Origin: Teichococcus aerophilus
GTDB lineage: Bacteria; Pseudomonadota; Alphaproteobacteria; Acetobacterales; Acetobacteraceae
Assembly (NCBI RefSeq): GCF_014490485.1
Contig: NZ_JACTVA010000020.1
Coordinates: 1 to 64,000, forward strand
DNA length: 64,000 nt
Direction of reading: 5' to 3'
Shown here one piece after another: positions 27,019-36,605 of this stretch (within the stretch, counting starts at the first letter, position 1; every line of letters starts with the position of its first letter). The translations under genes and the position numbers were made by a program. A model generated the notes under the pieces. The model saw nothing but the letters and a program-made list of their open reading frames with translations. It did no database searches and was not told the origin of the DNA.

Positions 27019-27911
27019 TGGAACGCCGCGACATCGTGCTGGTGGTGGACGACGCGCCCGGCACGCTCGGCCTGCTGAACGACACGCTGGAAGGCGCCGG
27101 CTACATGGTGCTGGTGGCGCAATCCGCCGCCGCCGCCATGACCATCATCGAGCGCATCACCCCCGACATCGTGCTGATGGACGCGGTGATGCCCGGCATG
27201 GATGGCTTCGAGGCCTGCCGGCGGATGAAGCGCAACGCCAACCTCATCTCCGTCCCCGTCATCTTCATGACTGGACTGACGGAGAGCGAGGACGTGGTGC
27301 GCGGCTTCGATGCCGGCGGCGTCGACTACGTCATCAAGCCCGTGGCGCCGGACGAGGTGCTGGCCCGCATCAGCGCCCATCTGGCCAATGCCCGCCTGAC
27401 CCGCAGCGCCCACGCGGCGCTGGACGTCGCCGGCCGCTTCCTGCTGGCGGTGGACCGCGAGGGCACGCTGCTGTGGGCCACCCCGCAGGCGGCCGCCCTG
27501 CTGCGCGCCGCCAGCCCGCCCGATGCCGCCGATGCCGGCCCCTCCGGCCTGCGCCTACCCGGCTGGTCTTCCGCCGAGGCGCGCCTGGCTCCTGTCCCGC
27601 TCGCCGATGGCCGCCACATCGAGTTCCACCATGTCGGGCAGATCGAGCAGGAGGAACTGCTGCTCCGCGTCACCACCAGCGACCCGGCGCGGGAGGAGAC
27701 GGTGCTGCGGGACCGGCTGGGCCTGACGGCGCGGGAGGCCGAGGTGCTGCTGTGGCTCGGCCGCGGCAAGTCCAACCGCGACATCGCGGAGATCCTGGTG
27801 CTCAGCCCACGTACGGTGAACAAGCATCTGGAAGGCGTGTTTTCGAAGTTGGGCGTGGAGAACAGGGCTTCGGCTGCCGCGTTGTCGGTGCGGGTGCTGG
27901 GGGGCGGTTAG
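27018..27911 (+). CDS. LuxR-type DNA-binding response regulator
   Basis: Response regulator of 297 residues. The receiver (about 1-125) has DD at 11-12, the phospho-acceptor Asp 55 in VLMDAVMPGMDG, and the conserved Lys in YVIKPVAP. A middle region of about 85 residues (ALDVAGRFLLAVDREGTLLWATPQAAALLRA) looks PAS-like. The LuxR/GerE HTH is at about 235-290 (LTAREAEVLLWLGRGKSNRDIAEILVLSPRTVNKHLEGVFSKLGV). It is coupled to the kinase gene by TGATG, so it is the likely partner. Its probable target is the inverted repeat in front of urtA. Its stop codon touches a family A repeat that precedes ureD. Confidence 0.88.
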   Translation: MERRDIVLVVDDAPGTLGLLNDTLEGAGYMVLVAQSAAAAMTIIERITPDIVLMDAVMPGMDGFEACRRMKRNANLISVPVIFMTGLTESEDVVRGFDAGGVDYVIKPVAPDEVLARISAHLANARLTRSAHAALDVAGRFLLAVDREGTLLWATPQAAALLRAASPPDAADAGPSGLRLPGWSSAEARLAPVPLADGRHIEFHHVGQIEQEELLLRVTTSDPAREETVLRDRLGLTAREAEVLLWLGRGKSNRDIAEILVLSPRTVNKHLEGVFSKLGVENRASAAALSVRVLGGG

Positions 27912-28152
27912 AAGGTCGGGGGAAAGAATTCCCCCGAACCCCCATCTTTTTTCTGCGAGTCTGGACTTGGACCTGAGGCCGACGGTCGACGCAACAGGCG
28001 AAGCCTGATTGGATCCTATGAGGTCCGCGGGCTGGAGCGTCAGTCTTCGGCGCAACCGGATCGTTTCATAAAGCGAGCGGCAGCAGCAGCCACATCGCGA
28101 AGACTGGCAGAGAAAAGATGGGGGGCTGGGGGAATTCCTTCCCCCAGCCTGC
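27911..28152 (+). repeat. Family A repeat, G-rich variant (A6) between the response regulator and ureD
   Basis: A 242-bp element that begins at the last base of the response-regulator stop codon. The end hairpins are the G5 variant (TCGGGGGAAAGAATTCCCCCGA on the left, CTGGGGGAATTCCTTCCCCCAG on the right), with CCCATCTTTTTTCTGCGAG inside. The interior differs from the standard copies. It ends 38 bases before the ureD start, so the urease operon either has its promoter inside the element or depends on readthrough. Confidence 0.7.
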
Positions 28153-28189
28153 TTCCCCGCCCACCCCCACCTTGGCAGACTGGAGCCTG

Positions 28190-29017
28190 ATGTCCCTCCC
28201 CCTCCCCCGCCACCAGCGCGCCCACGGTCGGGCGGAGCTGGGCTTCGTCCACACCCAGCGCGGCACGGTGCTGAAGCACCTGTACAATGCCGCGCCCCTG
28301 CGGGTGCTGTTCCCGACGCCGGAGCCGGATGACGTGCCTCTGGCCGCGCTGGTGAATGTTGGCGGCGGCCTGGCTGGCGGCGATTCGCTGGAAGTCTCGG
28401 TGCGGCTGGAGGCCGGCGCCGGCGCCACTGTCACCACCCCGGCGGCGGAAAAGGTGTATCGCAGCGCCGGCGACATCACGCGGCTGGACACGGCGCTGGA
28501 GATCGGCCCCGGCGCCACGCTGGAATGGCTGCCGCAGGAAACCATCCTGTTCGACGGTGCGCGGCTGGAACGGCGGATGCAGGCGAGGCTGGCCCCCGGC
28601 GCGCGGCTGCTGGCGGCGGAGATGCTGGTCTATGGCCGCGTTGCGCGCGGGGAGCGGCTGGGGCACGGCGCCCTGTTCGATTCCTGGCGCCTGTGGCGGG
28701 ACGGGCGGCTGCACTGGGCCGATGCGATGGAATTGGGCGGAGATCTCGCTACGCCCCTGCGATCGCCCTTCGGCTTTGGCGGCGCCGAGGCCTCCGCCCT
28801 GCTGCTGCTGAGCGCGGGGCAGGATGCGGCGCTGGCGGCGCGGGACCTGCTGCGCCAGCAGGGGTTCGACGCCACCCTCCCCCGGCCTGGCCTGATGCTG
28901 GCCCGCTGGCTGGGCCCCGCCGGCGCGGTGCGGGAAAGCGTGGCCCGGGCATTGCCCATGTTGCGGGCAGACGCTCTCGGCCTGCCAGCCCGCCTGCCCC
29001 GACTCTGGACGAGTTGA
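28190..29017 (+). CDS. ureD: Urease accessory protein UreD
   Basis: Urease maturation scaffold (UreD/UreH) of 275 residues that binds apo-urease and forms the complex with UreF and UreG for nickel delivery. Typical segments are RAHGRAELGFVHTQRGTVLKHLYNAAPLRVLFP, LVNVGGGLAGGDSLEVSV, TTPAAEKVYRSAG, EWLPQETILFDGARLERRM and GRVARGERLGHG. The start at MSLPLPRH follows TGGAG; the frame is open 72 bases further up, inside the repeat. First gene of ureDABCEFG. Confidence 0.93.
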   Translation: MSLPLPRHQRAHGRAELGFVHTQRGTVLKHLYNAAPLRVLFPTPEPDDVPLAALVNVGGGLAGGDSLEVSVRLEAGAGATVTTPAAEKVYRSAGDITRLDTALEIGPGATLEWLPQETILFDGARLERRMQARLAPGARLLAAEMLVYGRVARGERLGHGALFDSWRLWRDGRLHWADAMELGGDLATPLRSPFGFGGAEASALLLLSAGQDAALAARDLLRQQGFDATLPRPGLMLARWLGPAGAVRESVARALPMLRADALGLPARLPRLWTS

Positions 29018-29056
29018 ACGCCTTCGCGCCACAATGGACTCGAAAAGGATGGCCCG

Positions 29057-29359
29057 ATGCACCTGACGCCGCGTGAAAAGGACAAGCTGTTGATCGCCAT
29101 GGCGGCGGAGGTGGCGCGCAAGCGCCTCGCCCGCGGAGTGAAGCTGAACCACCCCGAGGCCATCGCCCTGATCAGCGACTTCGTGGTGGAAGGCGCCCGG
29201 GACGGCCGCAGCGTGGCCGAGCTGATGCGCGACGGCGCCACGGTCCTGACGCGGGAGCAGGTGATGGAAGGCCTGCCGGAGATGATCCACGACATCCAGG
29301 TGGAGGCCACCTTCCCGGACGGCACCAAGCTCGTCACCGTCCACAACCCGATCCGCTGA
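29057..29359 (+). CDS. ureA: Urease gamma subunit
   Basis: Urease small structural subunit of 100 residues, exactly the family length. It begins [23 protein letters not shown]. The conserved end is [18 protein letters not shown]. An AAGGA ribosome site is present. It lies 40 bp after ureD and 10 bp before ureB. It assembles with UreB and UreC into the cytoplasmic (alpha-beta-gamma)3 enzyme. Confidence 0.97.
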   Translation: MHLTPREKDKLLIAMAAEVARKRLARGVKLNHPEAIALISDFVVEGARDGRSVAELMRDGATVLTREQVMEGLPEMIHDIQVEATFPDGTKLVTVHNPIR

Positions 29360-29369
29360 GGAACGCGCC

Positions 29370-29675
29370 ATGATTCCGGGTGAAGTCATCGTCGCCGCCG
29401 GCGAGATCGAGCTGAATGCGGGCCGCGCGGGCGTGGAGATCGAGGTCGCCAACACCGGCGACCGGCCGATCCAGGTCGGCAGCCACTACCATTTCTTCGA
29501 GACCAACCCGGCGCTCTCCTTCACCCGGGCCGAGGCGCGCGGCAGGCGGCTGGACATCGCCGCCGGCACCGCCGTGCGATTCGAGCCGGGGCAGAGCCGC
29601 AAGGTGCGCCTGGTGGATTTCGGCGGCGACCGCGTCGTGCACGGTTTCCGTGGTGAGACGGAAGGGAAGGTCTGA
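29370..29675 (+). CDS. ureB: Urease beta subunit
   Basis: Urease beta subunit of 101 residues. Family marks are [43 protein letters not shown] and [25 protein letters not shown]. It lies between ureA and ureC with gaps of 10 and 3 bases. Confidence 0.97.
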   Translation: MIPGEVIVAAGEIELNAGRAGVEIEVANTGDRPIQVGSHYHFFETNPALSFTRAEARGRRLDIAAGTAVRFEPGQSRKVRLVDFGGDRVVHGFRGETEGKV

Positions 29676-29678
29676 GCC

Positions 29679-31388
29679 ATGGCAACGAGAATTTCCCGAA
29701 CCGCCTATGCCGGCATGTATGGCCCCACGGTGGGCGACAAGGTGCGGCTGGCGGACACGGAGCTGTTCGCGGAAGTCGAGCGCGACCTGACCACCTATGG
29801 TGAGGAAGTGAAGTTCGGTGGCGGCAAGGTCATCCGCGACGGCATGGGGCAGAGCCAGCGCACCCGGGCCGAGGGCGCGATGGACACCGTCATCACCAAC
29901 GCGCTGATCATCGATCACTGGGGCATCATCAAGGCGGATGTCGGGCTGCGGGACGGGCGCATCGCCGCCATCGGCAAGGCCGGCAATCCCGATACACAAC
30001 CCGGCGTGGACATCGTCATCGGCCCAGGAACGGAGATCATCGCCTGCGAAGGGCGCATCCTGACCGTCGGCGGCATCGATCCGCATATCCACTTCATCTG
30101 CCCGCAGCAGATCGAGGAGGCTTTGGCCTCTGGCATCACCACCATGTTCGGCGGCGGCACCGGGCCGGCGCATGGCACGCTGGCCACCACCTCCACGCCC
30201 GGCCCGTGGCATATGGCGCGGATGCTGCAGGCGGCGGAAAGCTTCCCGATGAATCTCGGCTTCCTCGGCAAGGGCAACGCCGCCCTGCCGCAGGCGCTGG
30301 AGGAGCAGATCCGCGGCGGCGCCTGCGGGCTGAAGCTGCACGAGGACTGGGGCACCACCCCCAAGGCGATCGATACCTGCCTGCGCGTGGCAGACGAATT
30401 CGACATCCAGGTCGCCATCCATTCCGACACGCTGAACGAGAGCGGCTTCGTCGAGGAGACCATCCGCGCCATCGGCGGCCGCGCCATCCAGGCCTTCCAT
30501 ACCGAGGGCGCCGGCGGCGGCCACGCGCCGGACATCCTGCGTGTCATCGGCGAGCCCAATTTCCTGCCGAGCAGCACCAACCCGACCATGCCCTATACGG
30601 TGAACACCGTGGACGAGCATCTCGACATGCTGATGGTCTGCCACCACCTCGACCCTCGCATCGCCGAGGACGTCGCCTTCGCGGAATCCCGCATCCGGCG
30701 GGAGACGATCGCGGCGGAGGATATCCTGCACGACCTCGGCGCCATCTCCATGATGTCGTCCGACAGCCAGGCGATGGGGCGCGTCGGCGAGGTGATCATC
30801 CGCACCTGGCAATGCGCGCACAAGATGAAGGTGCAGCGCGGCCGCCTGCCCGGCGAGCAAGGCCAGAACGACAATCTTCGCATCCGCCGCTACATCGCCA
30901 AGTACACCATCAACCCCGCCATCGCGCAGGGCATCGCCGAGCATGTCGGCAGCCTGGAGGTCGGCAAGCTGGCGGATCTGGTGATGTGGAGCCCGGCTTT
31001 CTTCGGTGTGAAGCCGGAGATGGTGCTGAAGGCCGGCACCATCGCCATGGCGCCGATGGGCGACCCCAATGCCAGCATCCCGACGCCCCAGCCGGTGCAT
31101 TACCGGCCGATGTTCGGCGGCTTCGGCCGCGCCATGCAGGCCAGCGCCATCACCTTCGTCTCCGGCGTGGCGCTGGAGCGCGATTTGGCCGGGCAGCTTG
31201 GCCTGAACCGCACGCTGCTGCCGGTGCGCAACACCCGCAACATCGGCAAGAAGGACATGGTGCTGAACGACGCGCTGCCCCGCATCCAGATCGACCCCGA
31301 GACCTACGAGGTGCGCGCGGATGGCGAGCTGCTGATCTGCGAGCCGGCGCAGACCCTGCCGATGGCCCAACGCTACTTCCTGTTCTGA
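29679..31388 (+). CDS. ureC: Urease alpha (catalytic) subunit
   Basis: Nickel enzyme of 569 residues that hydrolyses urea to ammonia and carbamate. Nickel ligands are visible: His pair in [12 protein letters not shown], the carbamylated Lys in [12 protein letters not shown], His in [10 protein letters not shown] and [10 protein letters not shown], and Asp in [13 protein letters not shown]. The mobile flap contains [12 protein letters not shown]. The full chain runs from [21 protein letters not shown] to a C-terminal RYFLF. No disruption is seen, so an active enzyme is expected. Confidence 0.98.
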   Translation: MATRISRTAYAGMYGPTVGDKVRLADTELFAEVERDLTTYGEEVKFGGGKVIRDGMGQSQRTRAEGAMDTVITNALIIDHWGIIKADVGLRDGRIAAIGKAGNPDTQPGVDIVIGPGTEIIACEGRILTVGGIDPHIHFICPQQIEEALASGITTMFGGGTGPAHGTLATTSTPGPWHMARMLQAAESFPMNLGFLGKGNAALPQALEEQIRGGACGLKLHEDWGTTPKAIDTCLRVADEFDIQVAIHSDTLNESGFVEETIRAIGGRAIQAFHTEGAGGGHAPDILRVIGEPNFLPSSTNPTMPYTVNTVDEHLDMLMVCHHLDPRIAEDVAFAESRIRRETIAAEDILHDLGAISMMSSDSQAMGRVGEVIIRTWQCAHKMKVQRGRLPGEQGQNDNLRIRRYIAKYTINPAIAQGIAEHVGSLEVGKLADLVMWSPAFFGVKPEMVLKAGTIAMAPMGDPNASIPTPQPVHYRPMFGGFGRAMQASAITFVSGVALERDLAGQLGLNRTLLPVRNTRNIGKKDMVLNDALPRIQIDPETYEVRADGELLICEPAQTLPMAQRYFLF

Positions 31389-31396
31389 GCAACACG

Positions 31397-31915
31397 ATGA
31401 CCGATTCCCCCCTGCCCCGCGCCACCCAGGTCCTGCCCGCCGGCCAATGGCAGGCCCGCACGGCGAAGGACACCGTCACCGCCGGGTTCGACGACCGGCA
31501 CCGCCGCCGTCGCCGCTACACCGGCGAGAGCGGCTTCAGCTTCCTGCTGGATCTTCCCGAAGCCGTGGCGCTGCGCGACGGCGACGGCCTGTTGATCGAG
31601 GGCGGCGGCGTGGTGCTGGTGCGCGCGGCGCCGGAACCGCTGATCGAGGTGCGTGGGCAAAGCGCCGAGCATCTGCTGCGGCTGGCCTGGCATCTCGGCA
31701 ACCGGCACCTGCCGACGGAGATCGACGGCACGCGCATCCTGATCCGTGAGGACCACGTCATCCTGCGCATGTTGCAGGGGCTGGGCGCCACCGTCGCCAG
31801 GATCGACGCCCCCTTCAACCCGGAAGGCGGCGCCTATGGCGAGCACAACCGCCACACCGGCCACCGCCACGGCGAGTTGCACGACCATGGCGATGGCCAT
31901 GTCCACGCCCACTGA
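31397..31915 (+). CDS. ureE: Urease accessory nickel chaperone UreE
   Basis: Nickel metallochaperone of 172 residues. The peptide-binding domain ([35 protein letters not shown]) is followed by the metal-binding domain with [16 protein letters not shown]-terminal tail carries about ten histidines among its last 25 residues and would store nickel. The frame is open well upstream inside ureC. The ATG at 31397 lies 9 bases after the ureC stop. It overlaps the start of ureF. Confidence 0.93.
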   Translation: MTDSPLPRATQVLPAGQWQARTAKDTVTAGFDDRHRRRRRYTGESGFSFLLDLPEAVALRDGDGLLIEGGGVVLVRAAPEPLIEVRGQSAEHLLRLAWHLGNRHLPTEIDGTRILIREDHVILRMLQGLGATVARIDAPFNPEGGAYGEHNRHTGHRHGELHDHGDGHVHAH

Positions 31916-32624
31916 CGCAGCCGCGCCGCCCCCCACAGCCGGAGCCGCCACCGATACCGCCGCGCTGCAACGGCTGCTGACCTGGCTCTCCCCGGCCTAC
32001 CCGGTCGGCGCGTATACCTACAGCCACGGGCTGGAACGTGCGGTGGAGGACGGCGCGGTGCGGGACCGCGCCACCCTGGCCGCGTTTGTCGGCAGCGTGC
32101 TGCAGGCCGGCGCTGGCCGCATCGATGGTGCCCTGCTGGTGGCCGCCTACCGCGCCGCCGGGGATGGCCCGGCGCTGGATGCGGTGGCCGACCTTGCCGC
32201 CGCCTGGCGCGGCACGGCGGAGACGGCGCTGGAGACCATGGCCCAGGGCACCGCCTTCCTGCGCGTCACCCGCGCCGCATGGCCGGATCAGCGGCTGGAT
32301 GCATTCGCCGCGCGGCACGGCAACGCCATCGCTCACCCGGTGGCGCTGGGCGCCGCCGCCGCCTGGCAGGGCGTGGACCTGCGTCTGGCACTGTTCGGCT
32401 TCCTCTCCGCCTTCGCGGCCAACATCGTCTCAGCCGGCGTACGGCTGGTGCCGCTGGGGCAGACGGATGGGCAGATCGCCACCGCCACGCTGCTGCCGGC
32501 ACTGGAAGCGGCGACAGCCGCGGCCCTCGACGCCGACCTCGACCGCATCGGCACCGCCGCCCCGGTGCTCGACCTGTTCTCCCTGCGTCATGAGACGCAA
32601 TATACGAGGCTCTTCCGCTCATGA
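31887..32624 (+). CDS. ureF: Urease accessory protein UreF
   Basis: All-helical urease activation protein of about 245 residues that acts with UreD and UreG. Recognisable segments are [82 protein letters not shown] and [20 protein letters not shown]. Three in-frame ATGs (31887, 31893, 31899) are possible starts, all within the end of ureE. The stop overlaps the ureG ATG (ATGA). Confidence 0.92.
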   Translation: MAMAMSTPTDAAAPPPTAGAATDTAALQRLLTWLSPAYPVGAYTYSHGLERAVEDGAVRDRATLAAFVGSVLQAGAGRIDGALLVAAYRAAGDGPALDAVADLAAAWRGTAETALETMAQGTAFLRVTRAAWPDQRLDAFAARHGNAIAHPVALGAAAAWQGVDLRLALFGFLSAFAANIVSAGVRLVPLGQTDGQIATATLLPALEAATAAALDADLDRIGTAAPVLDLFSLRHETQYTRLFRS

Positions 32625-33280
32625 ATGCTGACGATCAGGCTCGCCCCCTCGCGCCCGGCAACCGTGCGGCCACCAACGGCCCCTTCCGCGTCGGCATCGG
32701 CGGCCCCGTCGGCTCCGGCAAGACGGCGCTGACCGACCGGCTGTGCAAGCACCTGCGCGACGCCCACAACATCGCCGTCATCACCAACGACATCTACACG
32801 CGCGAGGATGCCGAGTTCCTCACCCGCTCCGGCGCGCTGGAGCCCGAGCGCATCATCGGCGTCGAGACCGGCGGCTGCCCCCACACCGCCATCCGCGAAG
32901 ACGCCTCCATCAACCTCGCCGCCGTCGATGAGATGACCGCCCGCTTCCCCAACCTGGAAGTGCTGTTCATTGAAAGCGGCGGCGACAACCTGGCCGCCAC
33001 CTTCAGCCCCGAGCTGGCGGACCTGACCATCTACGTCATCGACGTCTCCGCCGGCGACAAGATCCCCCGCAAAGGCGGCCCCGGCATCACCCGTTCCGAC
33101 CTCCTGGTCATCAACAAGACCGACCTCGCACCCCTGGTCGGGGCCGATCTCGGCGTGATGGACCGGGATTCGAAGAAGATGCGTGGCGAACGGCCCTTCA
33201 TCTTCACCAACCTGAAGGCCAACCAGGGGGTCGCGGAGATCGCCGCGTTCGTGCTGCGGCAGGGGGGGATCGTGGCGTAG
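32621..33280 (+). CDS. ureG: Urease accessory GTPase UreG
   Basis: SIMIBI-class GTPase of 219 residues that powers nickel insertion. The P-loop is [17 protein letters not shown], the metal/G2 region [15 protein letters not shown] contains the conserved CPH nickel-binding motif, the G3 region is [16 protein letters not shown], and [13 protein letters not shown] is the guanine-binding motif. Last gene of the urease operon; a family A repeat starts on the next base after its stop codon. Confidence 0.96.
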   Translation: MNADDQARPLAPGNRAATNGPFRVGIGGPVGSGKTALTDRLCKHLRDAHNIAVITNDIYTREDAEFLTRSGALEPERIIGVETGGCPHTAIREDASINLAAVDEMTARFPNLEVLFIESGGDNLAATFSPELADLTIYVIDVSAGDKIPRKGGPGITRSDLLVINKTDLAPLVGADLGVMDRDSKKMRGERPFIFTNLKANQGVAEIAAFVLRQGGIVA

Positions 33281-33637
33281 GAAGGCCGGGGAAGGAATTC
33301 CCCCGGACCCCTTCTTTTATTTCTTCGAGTTGGGAACAGCGGAGAGGTCGGTCTGGCGTGGCGATGGGGCAGTGCTTTCGCTGCCGGCGAGTAGCAAGCC
33401 CGCCTCGGATTCCGATGGATTAAGCCTGCGGCGCTCACCCACCCAAATCGTCTGCTTCCGCCTCGGCGCCGAGGTTGCGCCCACCAGCGCAGTTGCGGCG
33501 ATCCATTCGCAAAAATGCCCTGAAGTATCGACCAGAGTCCCTCCGGCCACTCTCGCAAGCGAACATCGTCAGCACCGCAAACTCGAAGAAAGGAAGAAGA
33601 GGGGGAGCGGGGGAGAATTCATTCTCCCCCGCTCTTC
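33281..33637. repeat. Family A repeat, long divergent copy (A7)
   Basis: A 357-bp element between ureG and a convergent hydrolase gene. The left end is a near-standard hairpin starting directly after the stop codon of ureG. The right end is a G5 variant (CGGGGGAGAATTCATTCTCCCCCG). The interior differs from standard copies and contains, at 33414-33435, a 22-bp stretch nearly identical to one inside the family B element at 47789-47810. Confidence 0.7.
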
Positions 33638-33675
33638 CCTTTCAAAAGCCACAGCGCGGACCGTGCCCCCCCAGC

Positions 33676-34776
33676 CTACTCCAGGCTCTCCACGAACCGC
33701 CGCAGATCCTCCGCGTAGAAGCTGGCGGTCCCGGTGGTGCCGTGGCCCAGGGTTTTCTCGCTGGCCGGGATCAGCAGCATCTGCGCGTTCGGGATGCGCG
33801 CCATGGCGGCCTGCATCAGCCCCGTCTCGGGCGGGTTACGCTCGTCGTCGGCGGCGTTGATGGCCAGCACGCGCGCCTTGATACGTTCGAGCTGCGCCGA
33901 GGGGTCGTAGTCGCGCGAGGCGTCCCACTGATAGATGAAGTCATTGGCGTCCAGCGGCGGCGGCGCCGCCAGCCGTGCGTCCACCAGCTTGTCGGCGGCG
34001 GCGCGGTCGGGCGCGGCGGCTTGCAGGAACAGCGTGCCGCCGCTGGTGCCGAGCGAGTAGAAGACGTTCGCCATCCGCAGGCTCGGCGGTTGCTCGGTGT
34101 AGTTGCCGCCCTGGTAGGCCGGGTCGCGGCGGATCAGCTCGATCTGCATCCGGCGCATGATCCAGTTACGGCCGGCCATGGCTGTGGGCTGCGATGCCAT
34201 GGGCACGATGGCGTCCATCGCATCGGGGTACATCACGCCCCAGAGCCAGGCGTGCATGCCGCCCATGGACTGGCCGAGGATCAGGCGCAGGTGGGGAATG
34301 CCCAAACCCTCCGTCACCAACCGGTACTGCGCCCGCACCATGTCGTCATAGGTGTAGCGGGGAAAGCTGGCGCGCATGCCGTCCGAGGGCTTGGCGGACT
34401 GCCCGGCGCCGAGCGAGTCGGGGATGATGATGTAGTAGCGGCTGGCATCCAGCGGCTGCCCGGGGCCGAAGAGCTGGCCGGCGAAGATCGGCGTCAGCAG
34501 GCTGCGGGCGGAGCCGCCGGTGCCGTGCAGCACCAGGACCGGGATGCCGGTACGCGCACCGATGGTGGTGTAGGCCAGCGGCAGTTCCGCCATCGTCTCG
34601 CCGGTGCTGAAGCGGAAGTCGCGGGCAACCCAGCGCCCCTGGACCGGTGCGATGGCTTGGCCCGACGTGGCGGGCTGGGTCGCGGGCGCCTGGGCGGCGG
34701 CGGGCGGGGTGCTGGCGGCAAGGGCCGCCGTCGCCGCCAGCCCGAAGGCCGCGCGGCGGGAGAACTGGGATGGCAT
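33676..34776 (-). CDS. Exported alpha/beta hydrolase of the MetX-like (homoserine acetyltransferase) group
   Basis: Alpha/beta-hydrolase of 366 residues with a twin-arginine-like signal (SRRAAFGLAATAALAASTPPAAAQA, cleavage near 28). It follows the MetX fold rather than simple lipases: LPLAYTTIGARTGIPVLVLHGTGGSA, RYYIIIPDSLGAGQSAKPSDG, nucleophile elbow GQSMGGMHAWLWG, IKARVLAINAADDERNPPETG and a late His in TLGHGTTG. Cytosolic MetX enzymes have no signal peptide, so this exported relative is probably a hydrolase, not a methionine-pathway acetyltransferase. The start follows GGAGGAGG. Monocistronic. Confidence 0.82.
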   Translation of the reverse strand: MPSQFSRRAAFGLAATAALAASTPPAAAQAPATQPATSGQAIAPVQGRWVARDFRFSTGETMAELPLAYTTIGARTGIPVLVLHGTGGSARSLLTPIFAGQLFGPGQPLDASRYYIIIPDSLGAGQSAKPSDGMRASFPRYTYDDMVRAQYRLVTEGLGIPHLRLILGQSMGGMHAWLWGVMYPDAMDAIVPMASQPTAMAGRNWIMRRMQIELIRRDPAYQGGNYTEQPPSLRMANVFYSLGTSGGTLFLQAAAPDRAAADKLVDARLAAPPPLDANDFIYQWDASRDYDPSAQLERIKARVLAINAADDERNPPETGLMQAAMARIPNAQMLLIPASEKTLGHGTTGTASFYAEDLRRFVESLE

Positions 34777-34924
34777 GGGACGCCTCCTCCGGCCGGTTGA
34801 TCCGGCGCTGTCGACCTTGGACGAGGCGGCATTCTCGGTCCGGCGCGCGGCGCCGGTCAACGCCCATGCGCAGGACTATGCGCGCGAGGCCATACGCGGG
34901 GCCACGGGGCCCCGCGCGGCGGCG

Positions 34925-35767
34925 TCAGGCGGAGACGGTCTTCTGCGTCTGCTCGCCCAGCCCGGCGATGCCCAGGCGAATGGTCTGGCCCGCCTTCAGG
35001 TACAAAGGCGGCTTCTGGCCCATGCCGACGCCCGGTGGCGTGCCGGTGGTGATGACGTCGCCCGGATGCAGCGTGATGAACTGGGAGACGTAGGAGACCA
35101 GCTTCTGCACGCCGAAGATCATCGTGCGGGTGGAGCCATCCTGGTAGCGCTTGCCATCGACCTCGCAGAACATCGCCAGATCCTGCGGGTCCGGCACCTC
35201 GTCCTTGGTCACCAGCCAGGGGCCGAGCGGGCCGAAGGTGTCATGGCCCTTGCCCTTGTCCCAGGTGCCGCCACGCTCGATCTGGAATTCACGCTCGGAG
35301 ACGTCGTTGCAGACGGCGTAGCCGGCGACGTGGTCCATCGCCTCGGCCTCGGAAACGTTCTTGGCGCGGGTGCCGATGATCACCGCCAGCTCGACTTCCC
35401 AGTCGGTCTTCTGGCTGTTCTTCGGGATCTGCACATCGTCGTTCGGGCCGCTCAGGGCGCCGAGCGACTTCAGGAAGATGATCGGCTCCTTCGGAATCGC
35501 CGCGCCGGTCTCGGCCGCGTGGTCCGCATAGTTCAGGCCAATGCACACGAAGTTCTTCATATGCGCGATGGGCGAGCCGATGCGCGGGCTGCCGGAGACC
35601 GCCGGCAGGGAGGTGGTGTCCAGCGCCGCCAGCCTGGCCAGCCCGGCGGGGGAGAGCGCCTCACCCGAGAAGTCGGGCAGGACGCCCGACAGGTCGCGGA
35701 TGGTGCCCTGGGCGTCGAGCAGGCCCGGCTTTTCCTGGCCCGGCGGGCCGAAACGCAGCAGCTTCAT
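34925..35767 (-). CDS. Fumarylacetoacetate hydrolase-family protein, probable diketo sugar-acid hydrolase
   Basis: FAH-fold enzyme of 280 residues. The metal-site motifs are NFVCIGLNYADHAAETG, DWEVELAVIIG (Glu ligands), NDVSEREFQIERGGTWDKGKGHDTFGPLGPWLV and TTGTPPGVGMG. Length and N-terminal 60-residue cap resemble 2,4-diketo-3-deoxy-L-fuconate hydrolases. The next two upstream genes encode an SDR like 2-keto-3-deoxy-L-fuconate dehydrogenase and an IlvD/Edd-type aldonate dehydratase, which fits a non-phosphorylative sugar-acid route ending in pyruvate and lactate or similar. Other FAH reactions (acylpyruvate hydrolysis) remain possible. Confidence 0.83.
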   Translation of the reverse strand: MKLLRFGPPGQEKPGLLDAQGTIRDLSGVLPDFSGEALSPAGLARLAALDTTSLPAVSGSPRIGSPIAHMKNFVCIGLNYADHAAETGAAIPKEPIIFLKSLGALSGPNDDVQIPKNSQKTDWEVELAVIIGTRAKNVSEAEAMDHVAGYAVCNDVSEREFQIERGGTWDKGKGHDTFGPLGPWLVTKDEVPDPQDLAMFCEVDGKRYQDGSTRTMIFGVQKLVSYVSQFITLHPGDVITTGTPPGVGMGQKPPLYLKAGQTIRLGIAGLGEQTQKTVSA

Positions 35768-35794
35768 GATTCAGCGATTCCTCGTTGGATGATG

Positions 35795-35857
35795 GGAGCG
35801 TGATCGCCTGCGGTGGAATCACCGAGAGGCGCGTGCTCCGTGAACGGATCGTGCTCT
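35795..35857. repeat. Family C repeat (C1)
   Basis: A 63-bp element starting GGGAGCGTGATC and ending GAACGGATCGTGCTC, so its ends can pair. The same layout of conserved blocks occurs at 48893-48988. It fills most of the 88-bp gap between the SDR and FAH genes and overlaps the SDR stop codon by two bases. Confidence 0.55.
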
Positions 35858-36605
35858 AGTTGGTCCAGCCGCCATCGATGACGATGGCCTGGGCGGTGAC
35901 GAACTGGCTCTCGGGGGCGGAGAGATACAGCACCAGCTCCGCGATCTCCCCGGGCGTGGCCAGCCGGCCCATCGCCTGGCGGCCGACGAAGGCGGCGCGC
36001 GCCGCTTCCACGCTGCCGGCCACGCCGGCATTGGCGGCGATGCGGTCGCCCAGCGAGGGTGTGTCCACCGTGCCGGGGCAGACGCAGTTGCAGCGAATGC
36101 CCTTGGTAACGAAATCCGCCGCCACGCTCTTGGTCAGCCCGACCACTGCGGCCTTGGTGGTGCCATAGGCGAAGCGGTTGGCCACGCCCTTCACCGAGCC
36201 GGCGGCGGAGGCCATGTTGACGATGGCGCCACCGCCCTGCTCCAGCATCCCCGGCAGCGCGGCCTGGATGACTTTCCACTGCGCGCGGACGTTCAGCGCG
36301 AAGGCGAAGTCCCAGTCCTCGTCCTTGCAGGTCAGCACATCGTTCTGGTGCACGAAGCCGGCGCAGTTGAAGACGATGTCGAAGGGGCCGTTGGCCTGGA
36401 TGGTGGCCGTCACGGCCGCGTCGTCCAGCACATTCAGCGCCAGGGCGGTGATGCCGGCCTCGGCCAGCCCCGCCAGCTTGGCGGCGTCCAGGTCGGTGGC
36501 CACCACCGTGGCGCCTTCCCGCGCATAGGCCAGCGCGGCGGCGCGGCCGATGCCCTGGCCCGCGGCGGTGACGAAGCAACGCTTTCCTTGCAGCCTTCCG
36601 GCCAT
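35856..36605 (-). CDS. SDR-family dehydrogenase, probable 2-keto-3-deoxy-aldonate dehydrogenase
   Basis: Short-chain dehydrogenase of 249 residues. The nucleotide motif is FVTAAGQGIGRAAALAYAREGATVVATD, with the final Asp favouring NAD. NCAGFV is present, catalytic Ser lies in NMASAAGS and Tyr/Lys in YGTTKAAVVG. RCNCVCPGTVDTPSL resembles the BDH2/2-keto-3-deoxy-L-fuconate dehydrogenase branch. The start at MAGRLQG is preferred because AAGGGG lies 9 bases before it. It sits between the IlvD/Edd and FAH genes in a minus-strand cluster, matching the oxidation step between dehydration and cleavage. Confidence 0.83.
   Translation of the reverse strand: MAGRLQGKRCFVTAAGQGIGRAAALAYAREGATVVATDLDAAKLAGLAEAGITALALNVLDDAAVTATIQANGPFDIVFNCAGFVHQNDVLTCKDEDWDFAFALNVRAQWKVIQAALPGMLEQGGGAIVNMASAAGSVKGVANRFAYGTTKAAVVGLTKSVAADFVTKGIRCNCVCPGTVDTPSLGDRIAANAGVAGSVEAARAAFVGRQAMGRLATPGEIAELVLYLSAPESQFVTAQAIVIDGGWTN

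Noticed and set aside
29334-31370. Long minus-strand open frame opposite ureC
   Set aside because: ureC is complete and unmistakable; the opposite frame has no recognisable motif.
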